Source: Nitrospirota bacterium (GTDB lineage Bacteria; Nitrospirota; Nitrospiria; Nitrospirales; Nitrospiraceae). From it: a stretch of DNA of 64,000 nt. Positions 8,881-18,660 of this stretch are shown piece by piece. The stretch spans positions 62,001-126,000 of the forward strand of contig JBFLWP010000001.1 in the NCBI GenBank assembly GCA_040757595.1, written 5' to 3'. A program made the translations under genes and the position numbers. A model generated the notes under the pieces. The model saw only the letters and a program-made list of their open reading frames with translations, was not told the DNA's origin and ran no database searches. Position 1 is the stretch's first letter; each line of letters begins with the position of its first letter.

Positions 8881-9533
8881 GCCAGCCCATTCGCCGTCAG
8901 CAGCCCCAACAGCCGTTGCTGAACCGCCTCGATCCGGCCTGACCCGTCCAGATCGGAGAGCAACCCGCGTCGCCGGTAGAACGAAATGAGCGGCGCGGTC
9001 TGTTCCTCGTAGACCGAGAGCCGGGCCTCCACCGTCGCCTTCGTATCGTCGCTGCGCTGGACCAGTTCCGCCCCGCACTTGTCGCAGATTCCCTCGCGCT
9101 TGGGGGGCGCAAACTCGACATGATAGACCGCCTGACACTTGGGACAGCTGCGCCGTCCGGTCAGGCGCCGGACCACTTCGTCCTTCGGGACAACCACGTT
9201 GATGACCTGGTCCAGCTTCTGGCCGCGGATCTTCAGCATCGCGTCCAACTCCTCGGCCTGCTTGACGGTCCGGGGGAACCCGTCCAGCAGGAAGCCCCCG
9301 GCGCACTCCGGCTGGGCCAGCTTTTCCTCGACGATCCCCACCACGACGTCGTCGGGCACCAGCTTCCCTTGGTCCATGCACGCCTTGGCTTGAAGCCCCA
9401 GCGGGGTCTGGTTCCGCACCGCCTCGCGGAGGATGTCGCCGGTCGAAATCTTGGGCTGGTGGAACCGGGCGGCCACCCACTGGGCCTGCGTGCCCTTGCC
9501 GACCCCCGGCGCGCCCAGAAAGACGATCCGCAT
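8877..9533 (-). CDS. adk: Adenylate kinase (zinc-LID type)
   Basis: 218 residues. P-loop GAPGVGKGTQA is at 7-17. The LID domain carries a CPKC pair and a CDKC pair (about residues 126-152), the four-Cys zinc site found in Gram-positives and several other phyla, which E. coli Adk lacks. It interconverts AMP, ADP and ATP. It is located between secY (7-base gap) and map (4-base overlap), as is usual in spc operons. Confidence 0.97.
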   Translation of the reverse strand: MRIVFLGAPGVGKGTQAQWVAARFHQPKISTGDILREAVRNQTPLGLQAKACMDQGKLVPDDVVVGIVEEKLAQPECAGGFLLDGFPRTVKQAEELDAMLKIRGQKLDQVINVVVPKDEVVRRLTGRRSCPKCQAVYHVEFAPPKREGICDKCGAELVQRSDDTKATVEARLSVYEEQTAPLISFYRRRGLLSDLDGSGRIEAVQQRLLGLLTANGLA

Positions 9534-9540
9534 GGGCGCC

Positions 9541-10854
9541 TCAGCCGCTCCGTCCCCTGAGCCGTCCCTTGGCCAAGAACCCCTCGTAGTTCCGCATCAG
9601 CATGTGCGATTCGATCTGCTGCGCGGTGTCCAGCCCCACCCCGATGACGATCAGCAGCGAGGTCCCGCCGAAGTAGAACGGCACGTTCAACTTGTAGATC
9701 AAAAACTCCGGGACCACGCAGACGGCGGCCAGATAGACCGAGCCGGCGGTCGTGATCCGGGTCAGCACCTTGTAGATGTAGTCCGACGTCCGCTGCCCCG
9801 GCCGGATGCCCGGGATGAAGCCGCCGTACTTCTTCATGTTGTCCGCCATGTCCACGGGGTTCAGCACGACCGCCGTGTAGAAAAAGCAGAAGAACACGAT
9901 CAGCCCGACGTACAAGACCGTGTACAGCAGCGACCCGGGCGCGAGCTGCGCCCCCAGCGACTGCACCCAGGGAATCTGGATGAACCCCGCGATCGTGGCC
10001 GGGAACGCGATGATCGAGGACGCGAAGATCGGCGGAATCACGCCTGCCGTGTTGATCTTGAGCGGGATGTGCGTGCTTTGCCCCCCGTAGACCCGCCGCC
10101 CGATCACGCGCTTGGCGTACTGCACCGGAATCTTGCGGCGTCCGCTCTCCAGAAACACGATCGCCGCGACCACTCCGAGCATGACGAAGCCCAGGATGAC
10201 CAGGAGCATGAAGCTCAGCTGCCCGACCTGGTACAGGTCGAAGGTCTGTGCGACCGCGCTCGGCAGCCGCGCCACGATGCCCGCGAAGATGATCAGCGAG
10301 ATGCCGTTTCCGATCCCCCGCTCGGTGATCTGCTCGCCCAGCCACATCAGGAACCCCGTGCCGGCCGTGAGCGTGATGACGGTCATCAGCCGGAACGACC
10401 AGCCGGGATTCAGTACGAAGGCTCCCTGGTTCATGCCCTCCAGGCCGACGGCGATGCCGAAGCCCTGGATCATCGCGATGGCGATCGTGCCGTACCGCGT
10501 GTACTGGATGATCTTCTTTCGCCCGCGCTCGCCCTCCTTCGCCAGCTTGGACAGGTGGGGAATCACCACCGTCAGGAGCTGCAGGATGATCGACGCGCTG
10601 ATGTACGGCATGATGCCGAGCGCGAAGATCGTCAACCGGGACAGCGCCCCGCCCGAGAAGATGTCCAGGAAGCCGAGCAGCGAGCCGCCCTTCTCCTGGA
10701 GAAATTTCGCCAACTCCTCGTTGTTGATGCCGGGCGTCGGGATGTGCGCGCCGACCCGATACACCGCCAGCATCGTGAGGGTGAACAGGATGCGGGTGCG
10801 CAGCTCCGGAATCTTGAAGATGTTCTGGAAGCTGGTAAATAGCCGTTCAAACAC
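9541..10854 (-). CDS. secY: Protein translocase subunit SecY
   Basis: 437 residues from the GTG at 10854, which is preceded by a GAGGT ribosome binding site and gives the familiar start [19 protein letters not shown] longer GTG at 10878 lies deeper inside rplO and has no better site. About ten membrane helices are visible, with typical SecY segments such as [15 protein letters not shown] and the cytoplasmic loop [15 protein letters not shown]. It forms the SecYEG channel with SecE (35836-36030). Overlaps rplO by 8 bases. Confidence 0.95.
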   Translation of the reverse strand: MFERLFTSFQNIFKIPELRTRILFTLTMLAVYRVGAHIPTPGINNEELAKFLQEKGGSLLGFLDIFSGGALSRLTIFALGIMPYISASIILQLLTVVIPHLSKLAKEGERGRKKIIQYTRYGTIAIAMIQGFGIAVGLEGMNQGAFVLNPGWSFRLMTVITLTAGTGFLMWLGEQITERGIGNGISLIIFAGIVARLPSAVAQTFDLYQVGQLSFMLLVILGFVMLGVVAAIVFLESGRRKIPVQYAKRVIGRRVYGGQSTHIPLKINTAGVIPPIFASSIIAFPATIAGFIQIPWVQSLGAQLAPGSLLYTVLYVGLIVFFCFFYTAVVLNPVDMADNMKKYGGFIPGIRPGQRTSDYIYKVLTRITTAGSVYLAAVCVVPEFLIYKLNVPFYFGGTSLLIVIGVGLDTAQQIESHMLMRNYEGFLAKGRLRGRSG

Positions 10855-11296
10855 CGCCGATGACCTCAGCCCTCCCACCGGCGGCCTCGATCTTCTGGAC
10901 CGCCGATTTGCTGAACTTGTGGGCTTGGACGATGATCGGCTTCGTCACCTCACCAAGGCCGAGAATCTTCACGGGCCGGGCCGTCCGCTTGATGAGGCGG
11001 GCTTCAGCCAACACCTGGGGCGTGATCGGGTCGGCCGTCTCCAACGTGGCCAGTGTCTTGAGGTTCACCACCGAGTACTCCGTCCGGAACGGACTGGTGA
11101 ACCCGTGCTTGGGCAGGCGACGCACCAGGGGCATCTGCCCGCCTTCGAACCCCGGACGCTTGCCTCCGCCAGACCGGGCCAGCAGGCCCTTGTGGCCTTT
11201 CGTCGCCGTCTTCCCGTGACCGGAGCCCGGCCCTCGCCCGATGCGTTTCCGCTTCCTATTCGCTCCCGCAGGGGGAGCCAGTTCGTGCAGTTTCAT
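10847..11296 (-). CDS. rplO: 50S ribosomal protein L15
   Basis: 149 residues. It opens [20 protein letters not shown] and has the Gly-rich basic N-terminal extension ([18 protein letters not shown]) that runs into 23S rRNA, then a globular C-terminal domain. The ATG overlaps the TGA of rpmD, so the two are translationally coupled. Confidence 0.97.
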   Translation of the reverse strand: MKLHELAPPAGANRKRKRIGRGPGSGHGKTATKGHKGLLARSGGGKRPGFEGGQMPLVRRLPKHGFTSPFRTEYSVVNLKTLATLETADPITPQVLAEARLIKRTARPVKILGLGEVTKPIIVQAHKFSKSAVQKIEAAGGRAEVIGGV

Positions 11297-11478
11297 CGCG
11301 GCTTCACTTCCAATAAGTACACAACCTTGTGAATCATGCCCCGCACCTGGGGCGTGTCCGGGCGCGTGACGGTCTGGCTGACTTTGCGCAGCCCGAGGCC
11401 GCGCAACACCAGCCGGTGGGTATGCGGCGTCCCGATGGGGCTCCGCTTCAACGTGATGACGAGCGATCCGGCAGCCAT
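11293..11478 (-). CDS. rpmD: 50S ribosomal protein L30
   Basis: 61 residues from the ATG at 11478. The body LVITLKRSPIGTPHTHRLVL and TPQVRGMIHKVVYLLEV match short bacterial L30. It lies between rpsE (4-base gap) and rplO (4-base overlap). Confidence 0.95.
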   Translation of the reverse strand: MAAGSLVITLKRSPIGTPHTHRLVLRGLGLRKVSQTVTRPDTPQVRGMIHKVVYLLEVKPR

Positions 11479-11482
11479 GGCC

Positions 11483-11977
11483 TCACCCCACCTTCTGCAG
11501 GCCACTCCGTCGGATCCGCGTGACCTCCTGCGGATCCCGGAGCTGGCGCAGCCCCTCGAGCGTGGCCCGCACCGTGTTGAACGGATTCCCCCGCCCCAGG
11601 GTCTTGGCAATGATGTTCCGGGCCCCGGCCAGCTCGACCACGGCCCGCACCGCTCCGCCGGCGATGACGCCGGTCCCTTCCGCCGCGGGCTTGAGCAACA
11701 CGTGCTCCCCGCCGAACAGGCCGTGCACCTCGTGCGGGATCGTCCCTTCCTTGATCGGGACCTGAACCAGGTGCTTCTTCGCCTGCTCAACGGCTTTGGA
11801 GATCGCCACGGGGACCTCCGCGGCTTTTCCCTTGCCGATGCCAACCCAGCCCTGTCCGTCTCCGACCGCGACCAGCGCGCAGAAGTTGAACCGCTTGCCC
11901 CCCTTGACCACCTTGGCCACGCGGTTGATGAACACCACTTTGTCCTTCAGGCTCAATTCCTCTGGATTGACTCGCAC
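11483..11977 (-). CDS. rpsE: 30S ribosomal protein S5
   Basis: 164 residues, GTG start. The double-stranded-RNA-binding-like S5 domain is seen at about 10-75 ([19 protein letters not shown]) and the C-terminal domain follows ([19 protein letters not shown]). S5 takes part in decoding accuracy and mRNA helicase activity. Standard place between rplR and rpmD. Confidence 0.97.
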   Translation of the reverse strand: MRVNPEELSLKDKVVFINRVAKVVKGGKRFNFCALVAVGDGQGWVGIGKGKAAEVPVAISKAVEQAKKHLVQVPIKEGTIPHEVHGLFGGEHVLLKPAAEGTGVIAGGAVRAVVELAGARNIIAKTLGRGNPFNTVRATLEGLRQLRDPQEVTRIRRSGLQKVG

Positions 11978-12000
11978 GAATCTCGCTCCTCTTTCCCGGT

Positions 12001-12366
12001 TTAGAACTGCAGCCCGTGCTCGCGCGACGCCTCGGCGAGGGCTTTGATCCGCCCGTGGTACAGCCAGCCGCCCCGATCGAAGACCACGGCGGTGACGTTG
12101 AGCGCCTTGGCCCGTTCGGCCAGCAGCTTCCCGACCGCCTTCGCCGCCTCGATGGTGCCGGTTGACTTGAGGGCTTTCCGCAGGGATTGGTCCAGCGTCG
12201 AAGCCGCCGCCAGCGTATGCCCCTTGGTGTCGTCGATGACCTGGGCGTAGATGTGTCCCTTGCTGCGGAAGACGTTCAGGCGAGGGCGCGCAGGCGTGCC
12301 GAAGACGCGCTGCCGGATCCGCCGATGCCTCCGTTCCCGTTTCTCTGTTTTTGCGGTGGTTTTCAT
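12001..12366 (-). CDS. rplR: 50S ribosomal protein L18
   Basis: 121 residues with a basic N-terminus ([20 protein letters not shown]) and the L18 core ending in [20 protein letters not shown]. It binds 5S rRNA with L5. ATG at 12366, 8 bases after rplF. Confidence 0.97.
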   Translation of the reverse strand: MKTTAKTEKRERRHRRIRQRVFGTPARPRLNVFRSKGHIYAQVIDDTKGHTLAAASTLDQSLRKALKSTGTIEAAKAVGKLLAERAKALNVTAVVFDRGGWLYHGRIKALAEASREHGLQF

Positions 12367-12374
12367 CGCCTCAC

Positions 12375-12911
12375 TTACTTGCCGGTCTTGCCTTCCTTCT
12401 TCCGCAGGACTTCGCCGGCGTACCGGATTCCCTTCTGTTTGTACACGTCCGGCGGCTTGATGGCCCGCAGGTTCGCAGCCGTCTGGCCGACCTTGCGCTT
12501 GTCGATGCCGCGGACCGTGATGACCGTCTGCTTGTCCACCTTCGCTTCGACCCCGTCGGGCAGCTCGAAGACGACCGGATGGGTGTAGCCGACGTTCAAC
12601 TGCAGGGTTTTCCCCTGAGTCTGCGCCTTATACCCGACTCCGGTGATTTCGAGCGTCCGCTCGTACCCCTTGGTCACGCCGACGATCATGTTGTTGATCT
12701 CGGCCCTGGTCAGGCCGTGCAGGGCGCGCGTTTGGGGATCGTCGCCCGACCGACTGGCCTGCACCTGCCCATCGGCCACGGCGACCGTCACACCTTGCGC
12801 CAGCAGCCATTCGAGCCGCCCGAGCGGCCCCTTGACCGAGACCACCCGATCGGCGACCTTGACTTCCACTCCGGCTGGAATAGGAACGGGTTTTCGACCC
12901 AACCGCGACAT
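12375..12911 (-). CDS. rplF: 50S ribosomal protein L6
   Basis: 178 residues in two homologous alpha/beta domains, beginning [20 protein letters not shown] and carrying the signature near the end ([20 protein letters not shown]). L6 lies near the sarcin-ricin loop at the factor-binding site. Confidence 0.97.
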   Translation of the reverse strand: MSRLGRKPVPIPAGVEVKVADRVVSVKGPLGRLEWLLAQGVTVAVADGQVQASRSGDDPQTRALHGLTRAEINNMIVGVTKGYERTLEITGVGYKAQTQGKTLQLNVGYTHPVVFELPDGVEAKVDKQTVITVRGIDKRKVGQTAANLRAIKPPDVYKQKGIRYAGEVLRKKEGKTGK

Positions 12912-12926
12912 AATCCCTCTTCAAAA

Positions 12927-12945
12927 AGCCGTCGGCTGACAGCTT
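12927..12945. repeat. CAGC/GCTG-type repeat fragment (rpsH-rplF gap)
   Basis: The bases AGCCGTCGGCTGACAGCTT contain the words GTCGGCTG and GACAGCTT, related to the more complete elements at 28928, 36338 and 42811. The fragment is short, so membership is tentative. Confidence 0.35.
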
Positions 12946-12954
12946 CGTTTCCCC

Positions 12955-13350
12955 TCACCAAATGTGACAGAGCACTTCGCCGCCCAAGCCGGCTTTCCGG
13001 GATTCCTGGTCCGTCATGAGCCCCTTGGACGTCGAGAGGATCGCCACGCCCATGCCGCCCATCACGGGCTTCACGTCCCGTCGGCCGACGTAGACCCGAT
13101 GGCCCGGCTTGCTGACCCGCCGCATCCCGGTAATCAACGGCTTGTTCTCCTCGGCGTATCGCAGCTGGATGCGGAGCGCCGGATGGCCGTCCGCGGTCGT
13201 CCGCTCGTATTCACCGATGAACCCCTCGGCCTTCATGACGCGGAGGATCTCCGCCTTGAGTCTGGAGGCGGGCACGGTCACGGTCTCGTGGCCCCGTCTC
13301 GCCCCGTTTTGAATCCGGATCAGAAGGTCCGCAATCGGATCGGTCATCAT
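12955..13350 (-). CDS. rpsH: 30S ribosomal protein S8
   Basis: 131 residues. It begins MTDPIADLLIRIQNGARRGH and ends with the S8 signature (GVAILSTSKGLMTDQESRKA). S8 is a primary assembly protein on 16S helix 21. Two adjacent ATG codons (13345-13350) could start the protein; they differ by one Met. Confidence 0.97.
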   Translation of the reverse strand: MMTDPIADLLIRIQNGARRGHETVTVPASRLKAEILRVMKAEGFIGEYERTTADGHPALRIQLRYAEENKPLITGMRRVSKPGHRVYVGRRDVKPVMGGMGVAILSTSKGLMTDQESRKAGLGGEVLCHIW

Positions 13351-13372
13351 CCTCGAAACTCCATCCCTTCCT

Positions 13373-13558
13373 TTACCAACTGGCCTTCCGGACGCCGGGA
13401 ATTTCCCCGCGCAGGCTCAGGAACCGGAAGCAGATCCGGCACATCCGGAACCGGCGCAGGAACCCCCTCACGCGCCCGCACAGGGGGCACCGGTTGTACC
13501 GCCTCACCTTGAACTTCGGCTCACTCGCCGCTTTGTTCCGCAACGCTTTTCGTGCCAC
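13373..13558 (-). CDS. rpsN: 30S ribosomal protein S14, zinc-binding short form
   Basis: 61 residues, GTG start. Two pairs, CPLC and CRIC, form the zinc ribbon of the short S14 type Z (rpsZ-like), and the tail [13 protein letters not shown] is typical. It lies between rplE and rpsH. Confidence 0.96.
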   Translation of the reverse strand: MARKALRNKAASEPKFKVRRYNRCPLCGRVRGFLRRFRMCRICFRFLSLRGEIPGVRKASW

Positions 13559-13590
13559 TCGTCCTCTCCATCCGAACTTGCCGCACCCGC

Positions 13591-14271
13591 TCAGGCTCGG
13601 AACGGCATGCCGAGCAGACGCAGGAGGGCTTTTCCCTCATCGTTGGTCCTGGCGGTCGTCACGAACGTGATGTCCATGCCGTGGATCGACGCCACATGGT
13701 CGTACTTGATCTCCGGAAAGATCAACTGCTCCTTGAGGCCGAGCGTGTAGTTCCCGCGCCCGTCGAAGGCCTTCGGGGAGACTCCCCGGAAGTCGCGGAT
13801 CCGCGGAAGCGCAAGGCTGACCAGCCGGTCCAGGAACTCGTACATCCGGTCGCTGCGGAGCGTGACCTTCGCTCCGATCGGCATCCCCTGCCGGAGCTTG
13901 AATCCAGCAATGGCCTTCTTGGCCCTGGTCACGATCGGCTTCTGCCCGGTAATGACGCCGAGCTCGGTGGCGGCGCTTTCCAACAGCTTGACGTTCTGGA
14001 TCGCCTCGCCCATCCCGACGTTCAGGACGATCCGCGTCAGCCGCGGCACCTGCATCGGGTTCTTGTACCCGAACTCCTTCATCAGCGCCGGCACCACCTG
14101 GCCCTGGTAGGTATCCTTGAGCCGCGGCGGAACCCTCGGACCGCTCGGCTTGGGCACCGCTTTCGCTTCCGCGTGCTCCTTCGCCGCCGGAGCCACATCC
14201 TTTTTCGGAGCCTTGGCCGCCGGCTTCTTGCCGGCCACCTTGTCCGCGGCCCCCTTCTCAGCCTTCGTCAT
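13591..14271 (-). CDS. rplE: 50S ribosomal protein L5 with N-terminal extension
   Basis: 226 residues, against about 180 for most bacterial L5. The normal domain begins near residue 49 ([20 protein letters not shown]) and is complete, ending at LGMPFRA. Residues 1-48 are an Ala/Lys/Pro-rich, low-complexity basic stretch. The ATG at 14271 has a GGGGAG ribosome binding site, which supports translation of the extension; an in-frame GTG at codon 39 is the closest alternative start. L5 binds 5S rRNA and forms bridge B1b in the central protuberance. Confidence 0.95.
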   Translation of the reverse strand: MTKAEKGAADKVAGKKPAAKAPKKDVAPAAKEHAEAKAVPKPSGPRVPPRLKDTYQGQVVPALMKEFGYKNPMQVPRLTRIVLNVGMGEAIQNVKLLESAATELGVITGQKPIVTRAKKAIAGFKLRQGMPIGAKVTLRSDRMYEFLDRLVSLALPRIRDFRGVSPKAFDGRGNYTLGLKEQLIFPEIKYDHVASIHGMDITFVTTARTNDEGKALLRLLGMPFRA

Positions 14272-14292
14272 GCTCCGCTCCCCAACCTCGGC

Positions 14293-14625
14293 TTAATCGA
14301 TGACCTGCTGATCCTTCCGGGAGACGCGCACCCGCTGCCCGTTCTCCAGGACCTTGATCCCCAGCCGCACCGGCTTCTGCAGGTTCGCGCTGAAATACAT
14401 GACGTTCGAGATCGCGATCGGCGCCTCCCGCTCGAGGATCCCGCCCTGCCGGTTTTTCTGGCTCGGCTTGGTGTGCCGCTTGATCACGTTCAGCTTTTCG
14501 ACCGTCACTTTCCCGCCGGCCAGATCGATGGAGAGGATCTTGCCGGTCTTGCCGCGTTCCCGCCCGGCGATCACCATCACGGTGTCGCCTTTTTTGAGCT
14601 TCGTATTCGCCGTCACCTGGTTCAT
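14293..14625 (-). CDS. rplX: 50S ribosomal protein L24
   Basis: 110 residues. The KOW motif is at about 12-38 ([20 protein letters not shown]) and the family tail reads [21 protein letters not shown]24 initiates 50S assembly near the exit tunnel. ATG at 14625, 15 bases after rplN. Confidence 0.97.
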   Translation of the reverse strand: MNQVTANTKLKKGDTVMVIAGRERGKTGKILSIDLAGGKVTVEKLNVIKRHTKPSQKNRQGGILEREAPIAISNVMYFSANLQKPVRLGIKVLENGQRVRVSRKDQQVID

Positions 14626-14640
14626 ACTGATTTTTCCCCG

Positions 14641-15009
14641 CTACAGGACTTCCGGGGCCAACGAGATGATCTTCATGAATTTCTTCCAGCGCAACTCCCT
14701 GGCCACCGGCCCGAAGATACGCGTCCCGATCGGCTCGCCCTCTTTGTTGATGAGCACGCAGGCGTTCCGGTCGAACTTGATGTAGGACCCGTCTTCCCGC
14801 CGGACTCCCTTGGTGGTCCGCACGATGACGGCCCGGCTCACGTCGCCCTTCTTGACGGTGGCCTGCGGAATGGCCTCTTTCACGGCCACGACGACGACGT
14901 CGCCGAGCGAGCCGTACCGCCGTTTCGAGCCGCCCAGGACATGGAAACACATGACCTGTTTGGCGCCGGAGTTGTCGGCGACATCCATGTAGGTATAATT
15001 CTGAATCAT
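14641..15009 (-). CDS. rplN: 50S ribosomal protein L14
   Basis: 122 residues, exactly the family length, opening [20 protein letters not shown] and ending [19 protein letters not shown]. It lies at the subunit interface below the factor-binding site and is the docking site of silencing factor RsfS. Confidence 0.97.
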   Translation of the reverse strand: MIQNYTYMDVADNSGAKQVMCFHVLGGSKRRYGSLGDVVVVAVKEAIPQATVKKGDVSRAVIVRTTKGVRREDGSYIKFDRNACVLINKEGEPIGTRIFGPVARELRWKKFMKIISLAPEVL

Positions 15010-15070
15010 GACCCGTCCTTAGCCAGTCCGGCGATCGGCCGATCCGTCCACCGGAGATCCGATTGCCTCG

Positions 15071-15337
15071 TCAGTCAGCCCGACCGCGCCCCAGGATCTC
15101 GACGACTCGCCAGTGCTTCTCCTTGCTGATGGGGCGCGTCTCGATCAGCTTCACCTGGTCGCCGACCTGACAATGGTTCTGCTCGTCGTGAGCCTTCAGC
15201 TTGGTGACGCGCCTGATGATCTTGCGGTACACCGGGTGCGGCACGAACCGCTCCACCGCGACCACGACGGTCTTGTTCATTTTGTTGCTGACGACCCGCC
15301 CGACCCACGCCCGCCGCTGTTGCCCTCGCTCCTGCAT
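15071..15337 (-). CDS. rpsQ: 30S ribosomal protein S17
   Basis: 88 residues from the ATG at 15337 (a GTG lies directly before it). OB-fold protein with the family pattern [20 protein letters not shown] and [20 protein letters not shown]. It binds 16S rRNA helices 7 and 11 in the 30S body. Confidence 0.96.
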   Translation of the reverse strand: MQERGQQRRAWVGRVVSNKMNKTVVVAVERFVPHPVYRKIIRRVTKLKAHDEQNHCQVGDQVKLIETRPISKEKHWRVVEILGRGRAD

Positions 15338-15348
15338 CACGCTATCCC

Positions 15349-15567
15349 TTATCCCTTGCTCCGACCGGCTGCTTGTCCGGCGCCGGTCTTCTGTCGCATG
15401 ATCGTTTTCACCCGAGCCAGATCCCGGCGGGTCTGCCGGATCTTCATCGGATTCTCGATCCGGCCGGTCGCCAGTTGAAAGCGCAGGTTGAAGATCTCCT
15501 GCGTGAGCTGCTTTTCCTTCTCAGCCAGCTCGGCCACCTCCATGCCCCTGAGCTCCTTCAGATCCAT
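15349..15567 (-). CDS. rpmC: 50S ribosomal protein L29
   Basis: 72 residues in a helical hairpin, starting [20 protein letters not shown] and containing the signature [20 protein letters not shown]. It lies near the tunnel exit, where trigger factor and SRP dock. 33 bases after rplP. Confidence 0.96.
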   Translation of the reverse strand: MDLKELRGMEVAELAEKEKQLTQEIFNLRFQLATGRIENPMKIRQTRRDLARVKTIMRQKTGAGQAAGRSKG

Positions 15568-15600
15568 CCCGATTCCCTTCCGCGAACAAGCCGCCGACGC

Positions 15601-16014
15601 CTAAATGGCGCTGCGGTCCACGATTCTCGTCGCGATCGGCAGCTTGTAGGTGGCCAACCTGAAGGCCTCCTCCGCCACCGCGCGGGTCACGCCGTCCATC
15701 TCGTAAAGGATCCGTCCCGGTTTGACCACGGCCACCCAGTATTCCGGATTGCCCTTCCCCTTGCCCATTCGGGTTTCCGCCGGCTTCTTGGTGATGGGCT
15801 TGTCCGGAAAAATGCGCGTCCAGACCTGGCCACCCCGCTTGACATACCGCGTGATCGCGATCCGGGCGGCTTCGATCTGACGGCTCGTGATCCAGCCCGG
15901 CTCCAGAGCCTTGAGCCCGAACTCACCCAGCGTGAGCTGGCCGCCGCGGTAGGCCTTCCCGCGCATCCGTCCCTTCTGCATCTTCCGGAACTTGACTTTT
16001 TTCGGTGCCAGCAT
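15601..16014 (-). CDS. rplP: 50S ribosomal protein L16
   Basis: 137 residues. It starts [20 protein letters not shown] and contains the Gly-rich region [21 protein letters not shown]16 touches the A-site tRNA elbow and helps order the peptidyl transferase centre. Confidence 0.97.
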   Translation of the reverse strand: MLAPKKVKFRKMQKGRMRGKAYRGGQLTLGEFGLKALEPGWITSRQIEAARIAITRYVKRGGQVWTRIFPDKPITKKPAETRMGKGKGNPEYWVAVVKPGRILYEMDGVTRAVAEEAFRLATYKLPIATRIVDRSAI

Positions 16015-16042
16015 CCCGCGTGACCCTCTCCTGTCCGTTCGC

Positions 16043-16708
16043 TCACCGACGGTCGAGCGCCGTCTCCGGCCTCTCCGGCTGCACGGGAGGCGCCTCTCCC
16101 TTGTAGAGCCAGGTCTTGACCCCGATTTGCCCCATCGTCGTGTGGGCTTCCGCGAAGCCGAAGTCGATGTTGGCGCGCAACGTGTGCAGGGGCACCCGCC
16201 CTTCGCGATACCATTCGGTCCTCGCGATCTCCGCGCCCCCCAGCCGTCCCGCGCAGTTCACCCGGATGCCCTGCGCGCCCAGCCTGAGCGCGGCCGCCAC
16301 GCTCCGCTTCATGGCCCGACGGAACGCCACCCGTTTCTCAAGCTGCATCGCAATGTTCTCGCTCACCAACTGGGCGTCCAGCTCGGGCTTCTTGATCTCC
16401 TTCACGGTGATGTAGACCTGGTTGCCGTACTGCTTCTCCAGGGCCGCCTTGAGCTTGTCCACCTCCGCGCCCTTTCTCCCGATGATGATCCCGGGCCGCG
16501 CCGTGTGGATGATGACCCTGGTCTGATCGCCGGACCGCTCGATCTCCACCCGGGACACCCCGGCGTGGTACAGCTTCGCCTTCACCGTCTTGCGGATCTT
16601 GATATCCTCGTGGAGCAGCTTGGCGAAATCCTTGCCTGCGTACCACCGTGAGTTCCACGTGCGGGTATAGCCCAGCCGATACCCCAGCGGATGCGTCTTC
16701 TGTCCCAT
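16043..16708 (-). CDS. rpsC: 30S ribosomal protein S3
   Basis: 221 residues from the ATG at 16708 ([20 protein letters not shown]), the canonical start; upstream in-frame codons overlap rplV and are not coding. A KH domain lies at about 38-106 with the [20 protein letters not shown] loop, and the C-terminal domain follows. S3 lines the mRNA entry channel with S4 and S5. Confidence 0.97.
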   Translation of the reverse strand: MGQKTHPLGYRLGYTRTWNSRWYAGKDFAKLLHEDIKIRKTVKAKLYHAGVSRVEIERSGDQTRVIIHTARPGIIIGRKGAEVDKLKAALEKQYGNQVYITVKEIKKPELDAQLVSENIAMQLEKRVAFRRAMKRSVAAALRLGAQGIRVNCAGRLGGAEIARTEWYREGRVPLHTLRANIDFGFAEAHTTMGQIGVKTWLYKGEAPPVQPERPETALDRR

Positions 16709-16716
16709 GCGTCTCC

Positions 16717-17070
16717 CTATTTCCTTGCCCCGGCCTCGGGCGCCGCGACGACGATCGTGATGTGGCTGGTACGCTTGTGGATGGAGGCCGCGCGCCCCAT
16801 GGCCCTGGCATGGAACCGTTTGTACGTCGGGCCGCAATCCACGAAGGCCCGCGCCACCCACATCGAGTCCGCCTCACCCAGCTCCTTTTGCTCCGCGTTG
16901 GCCACCGCGGACCGCAGCACCTTCTCGACCACCTTGGCCGCCGCGCGGGGCGTGTATCGGAGCAGGCTCAACGCGCGCGACACCTGTTGCCCCCGAATCA
17001 AGTCCACGACCGCACGGGCCTTGCGCGGGGCGACCCGCACGAACCTCAAGACTGCCTTCGCTTCAGCCAT
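16717..17070 (-). CDS. rplV: 50S ribosomal protein L22
   Basis: 117 residues, starting [20 protein letters not shown]. The extended beta-hairpin ([20 protein letters not shown]) reaches into the exit tunnel near the macrolide site. Upstream of it in the message is a GTGAAGCG palindrome. Confidence 0.97.
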   Translation of the reverse strand: MAEAKAVLRFVRVAPRKARAVVDLIRGQQVSRALSLLRYTPRAAAKVVEKVLRSAVANAEQKELGEADSMWVARAFVDCGPTYKRFHARAMGRAASIHKRTSHITIVVAAPEAGARK

Positions 17071-17090
17071 CCTCGTTCCCCGTTCCTCGC

Positions 17091-17129
17091 GAAGCGTATC
17101 TCGCTTGACTCCGAAGCGAGCGACGCTTC
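17091..17129. repeat. Palindromic GAAGCG element between rpsS and rplV
   Basis: GAAGCGTATCTCGCTT (17091-17106) and AAGCGAGCGACGCTTC (17114-17129) are inverted copies matching at 14 of 16 positions, separated by a 7-base loop. The words GAAGCG and CTTCACG link it to 7655-7732 and 19923-19973. There is no T-tract, so it does not look like an intrinsic terminator. Confidence 0.6.
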
Positions 17130-17136
17130 ACGCCCC

Positions 17137-17424
17137 TTACTTCAGCGGCACCGCCTTCTCGGTCTTCACGGCCCCATGGCTCTTGAAGATCCGGGTCGGC
17201 GCGAACTCCCCGAGCTTGTGCCCGACCATATTTTCCGTGACGAACACCGGAATGAACTTTTTCCCGTTGTGGACCGCAAACGTATGTCCGATCATGTCCG
17301 GCACGACGGTGGAGCGTCGCGACCAGGTCTTGATGATCTTGCGATCCCGAGTTTCGTTCATCTGCTCGACTTTCTTGAGCAGATGCGCATCGACGAAGGG
17401 ACCTTTGCTGACGGATCTGGGCAT
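17137..17424 (-). CDS. rpsS: 30S ribosomal protein S19
   Basis: 95 residues, opening [20 protein letters not shown] and containing the signature [19 protein letters not shown]. It sits in the 30S head with S13. 17 bases after rplB. Confidence 0.97.
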   Translation of the reverse strand: MPRSVSKGPFVDAHLLKKVEQMNETRDRKIIKTWSRRSTVVPDMIGHTFAVHNGKKFIPVFVTENMVGHKLGEFAPTRIFKSHGAVKTEKAVPLK

Positions 17425-17441
17425 CTGAGGCTCCTCGCTTC

Positions 17442-18278
17442 CTACCGCACGCCCTTCTTGCGCCGCGTGATGATGTACTTGTCGGTCGCCTTGTTCTGGC
17501 GGGTCTTATAGCCCTTGGTCGGCAACCCCCAGGGAGACACGGGATGGGGATTGCCCTGTCCGGACTTGCCCTCGCCTCCGCCGTGCGGATGGTCCACCGG
17601 GTTCATCGCAGCCCCGCGCACGTGCGAACGCCACCCGCGCCAGCGCGATCGCCCCGCCTTGCCGACCGACTCGTTCTCGTGATCCAGGTTCCCGACTTGC
17701 CCCACCGTGGCCATGCAGGCACCCAGGATGCGCCGCATCTCGCCGGACTTCAGACGGATCTGCACATAATCTCCCTCGCGTCCCATCACCTGGGCAAACC
17801 CGCCGGCGCTGCGGATCAACTGCCCGCCCTTGCCGGGCTTGAGCTCGATGTTGTGGATCGTCGTCCCCAGCGGCATGTTCACCAGCGGGAGGGCGTTGCC
17901 CGCCCTCACCTCGGCGCCGGAGCCGGACATGACCGTGTCCTTCACGGCCAGCCCGAACGGGGCCAGGATGTACCGCTTCTCCCCGTCCGCGTAATGCAAC
18001 AGGGCGATGCGGGCCGAGCGGTTCGGATCATATTCAATGGCGGCGACCCGAGCGGGCACCCCCACCTTGTCCCGCTTGAAATCCACCAGCCGATAGAGCC
18101 GCTTGTGTCCGCCTCCGCGGAACCGGATGGTCATCCGGCCGTCGCCGTTCCGCCCTCCGGAGCGGAGGTGGAACTTCGTCAGGCGTTTTTCCGGCCTCTT
18201 CTTGGTCAGATCCTCGCCGGTCACGACGTTCATGGCCCGCCGCCCTGGCGAAGTCGGCCGATACTGCTTCAGTCCCAT
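17442..18278 (-). CDS. rplB: 50S ribosomal protein L2
   Basis: 278 residues. The start [20 protein letters not shown] and the functional loop [14 protein letters not shown] are diagnostic, including the conserved His near the peptidyl transferase centre. The C-terminal tail is basic ([11 protein letters not shown]). It helps join subunits and shape the active centre. Confidence 0.98.
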   Translation of the reverse strand: MGLKQYRPTSPGRRAMNVVTGEDLTKKRPEKRLTKFHLRSGGRNGDGRMTIRFRGGGHKRLYRLVDFKRDKVGVPARVAAIEYDPNRSARIALLHYADGEKRYILAPFGLAVKDTVMSGSGAEVRAGNALPLVNMPLGTTIHNIELKPGKGGQLIRSAGGFAQVMGREGDYVQIRLKSGEMRRILGACMATVGQVGNLDHENESVGKAGRSRWRGWRSHVRGAAMNPVDHPHGGGEGKSGQGNPHPVSPWGLPTKGYKTRQNKATDKYIITRRKKGVR

Positions 18279-18289
18279 GTTCTCTCCAA

Positions 18290-18361
18290 CGATGAACTAT
18301 GAATGCCGAACGATGAACGGAAGAGACCGCAACTCATCGCTCAACATTCATCACTCAGCAC
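18290..18361. repeat. Palindromic GATGAA/TTCATC element between rplW and rplB
   Basis: The left arm (18290-18320) repeats the words CGATGAACT, ATGAATG and CGATGAACGG. The right arm (18333-18361) holds their inverted forms, CTCATCGCTC, AACATTCATC and ACTCAGCAC. The element fills nearly the whole 88-base gap and could fold as an imperfect hairpin. It is a different word set from the GTGAAGCG elements but has the same architecture. Confidence 0.55.
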
Positions 18362-18366
18362 TCCGA

Positions 18367-18660
18367 TTAGACGCTCTCGTACAGCTCCAGCTTCTCGCCC
18401 TTCTTCAGGGTCACGATGGCTTTCTTCCAGTCCGGCCGCTTGCCGACGAACCGCCCGAGCCGCTTGGTCTTCCCCATCACGTTCAGGACGTTCACGCGCG
18501 CGACCTTGACGTTCAGCGCCGACTCCACGGCGCGCTTGATCTCGACCCGGTTCGCATCCTTCCGGACCAGAAACCCGACCTTGTTGGCGCTTTCGCGCAG
18601 CGCCGTGATCTTTTCGGTCAGGAGCGGCTGGAGAAGGATCTCGTAAGGCTCCCGCTTCAT
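18367..18660 (-). CDS. rplW: 50S ribosomal protein L23
   Basis: 97 residues, with YEILLQPLLTEKITALRESA at the start and VNVLNVMGKTKRLGRFVGKR in the loop. It provides the docking site for trigger factor and SRP at the exit port. Its ATG overlaps the rplD stop by 4 bases. Confidence 0.97.
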   Translation of the reverse strand: MKREPYEILLQPLLTEKITALRESANKVGFLVRKDANRVEIKRAVESALNVKVARVNVLNVMGKTKRLGRFVGKRPDWKKAIVTLKKGEKLELYESV

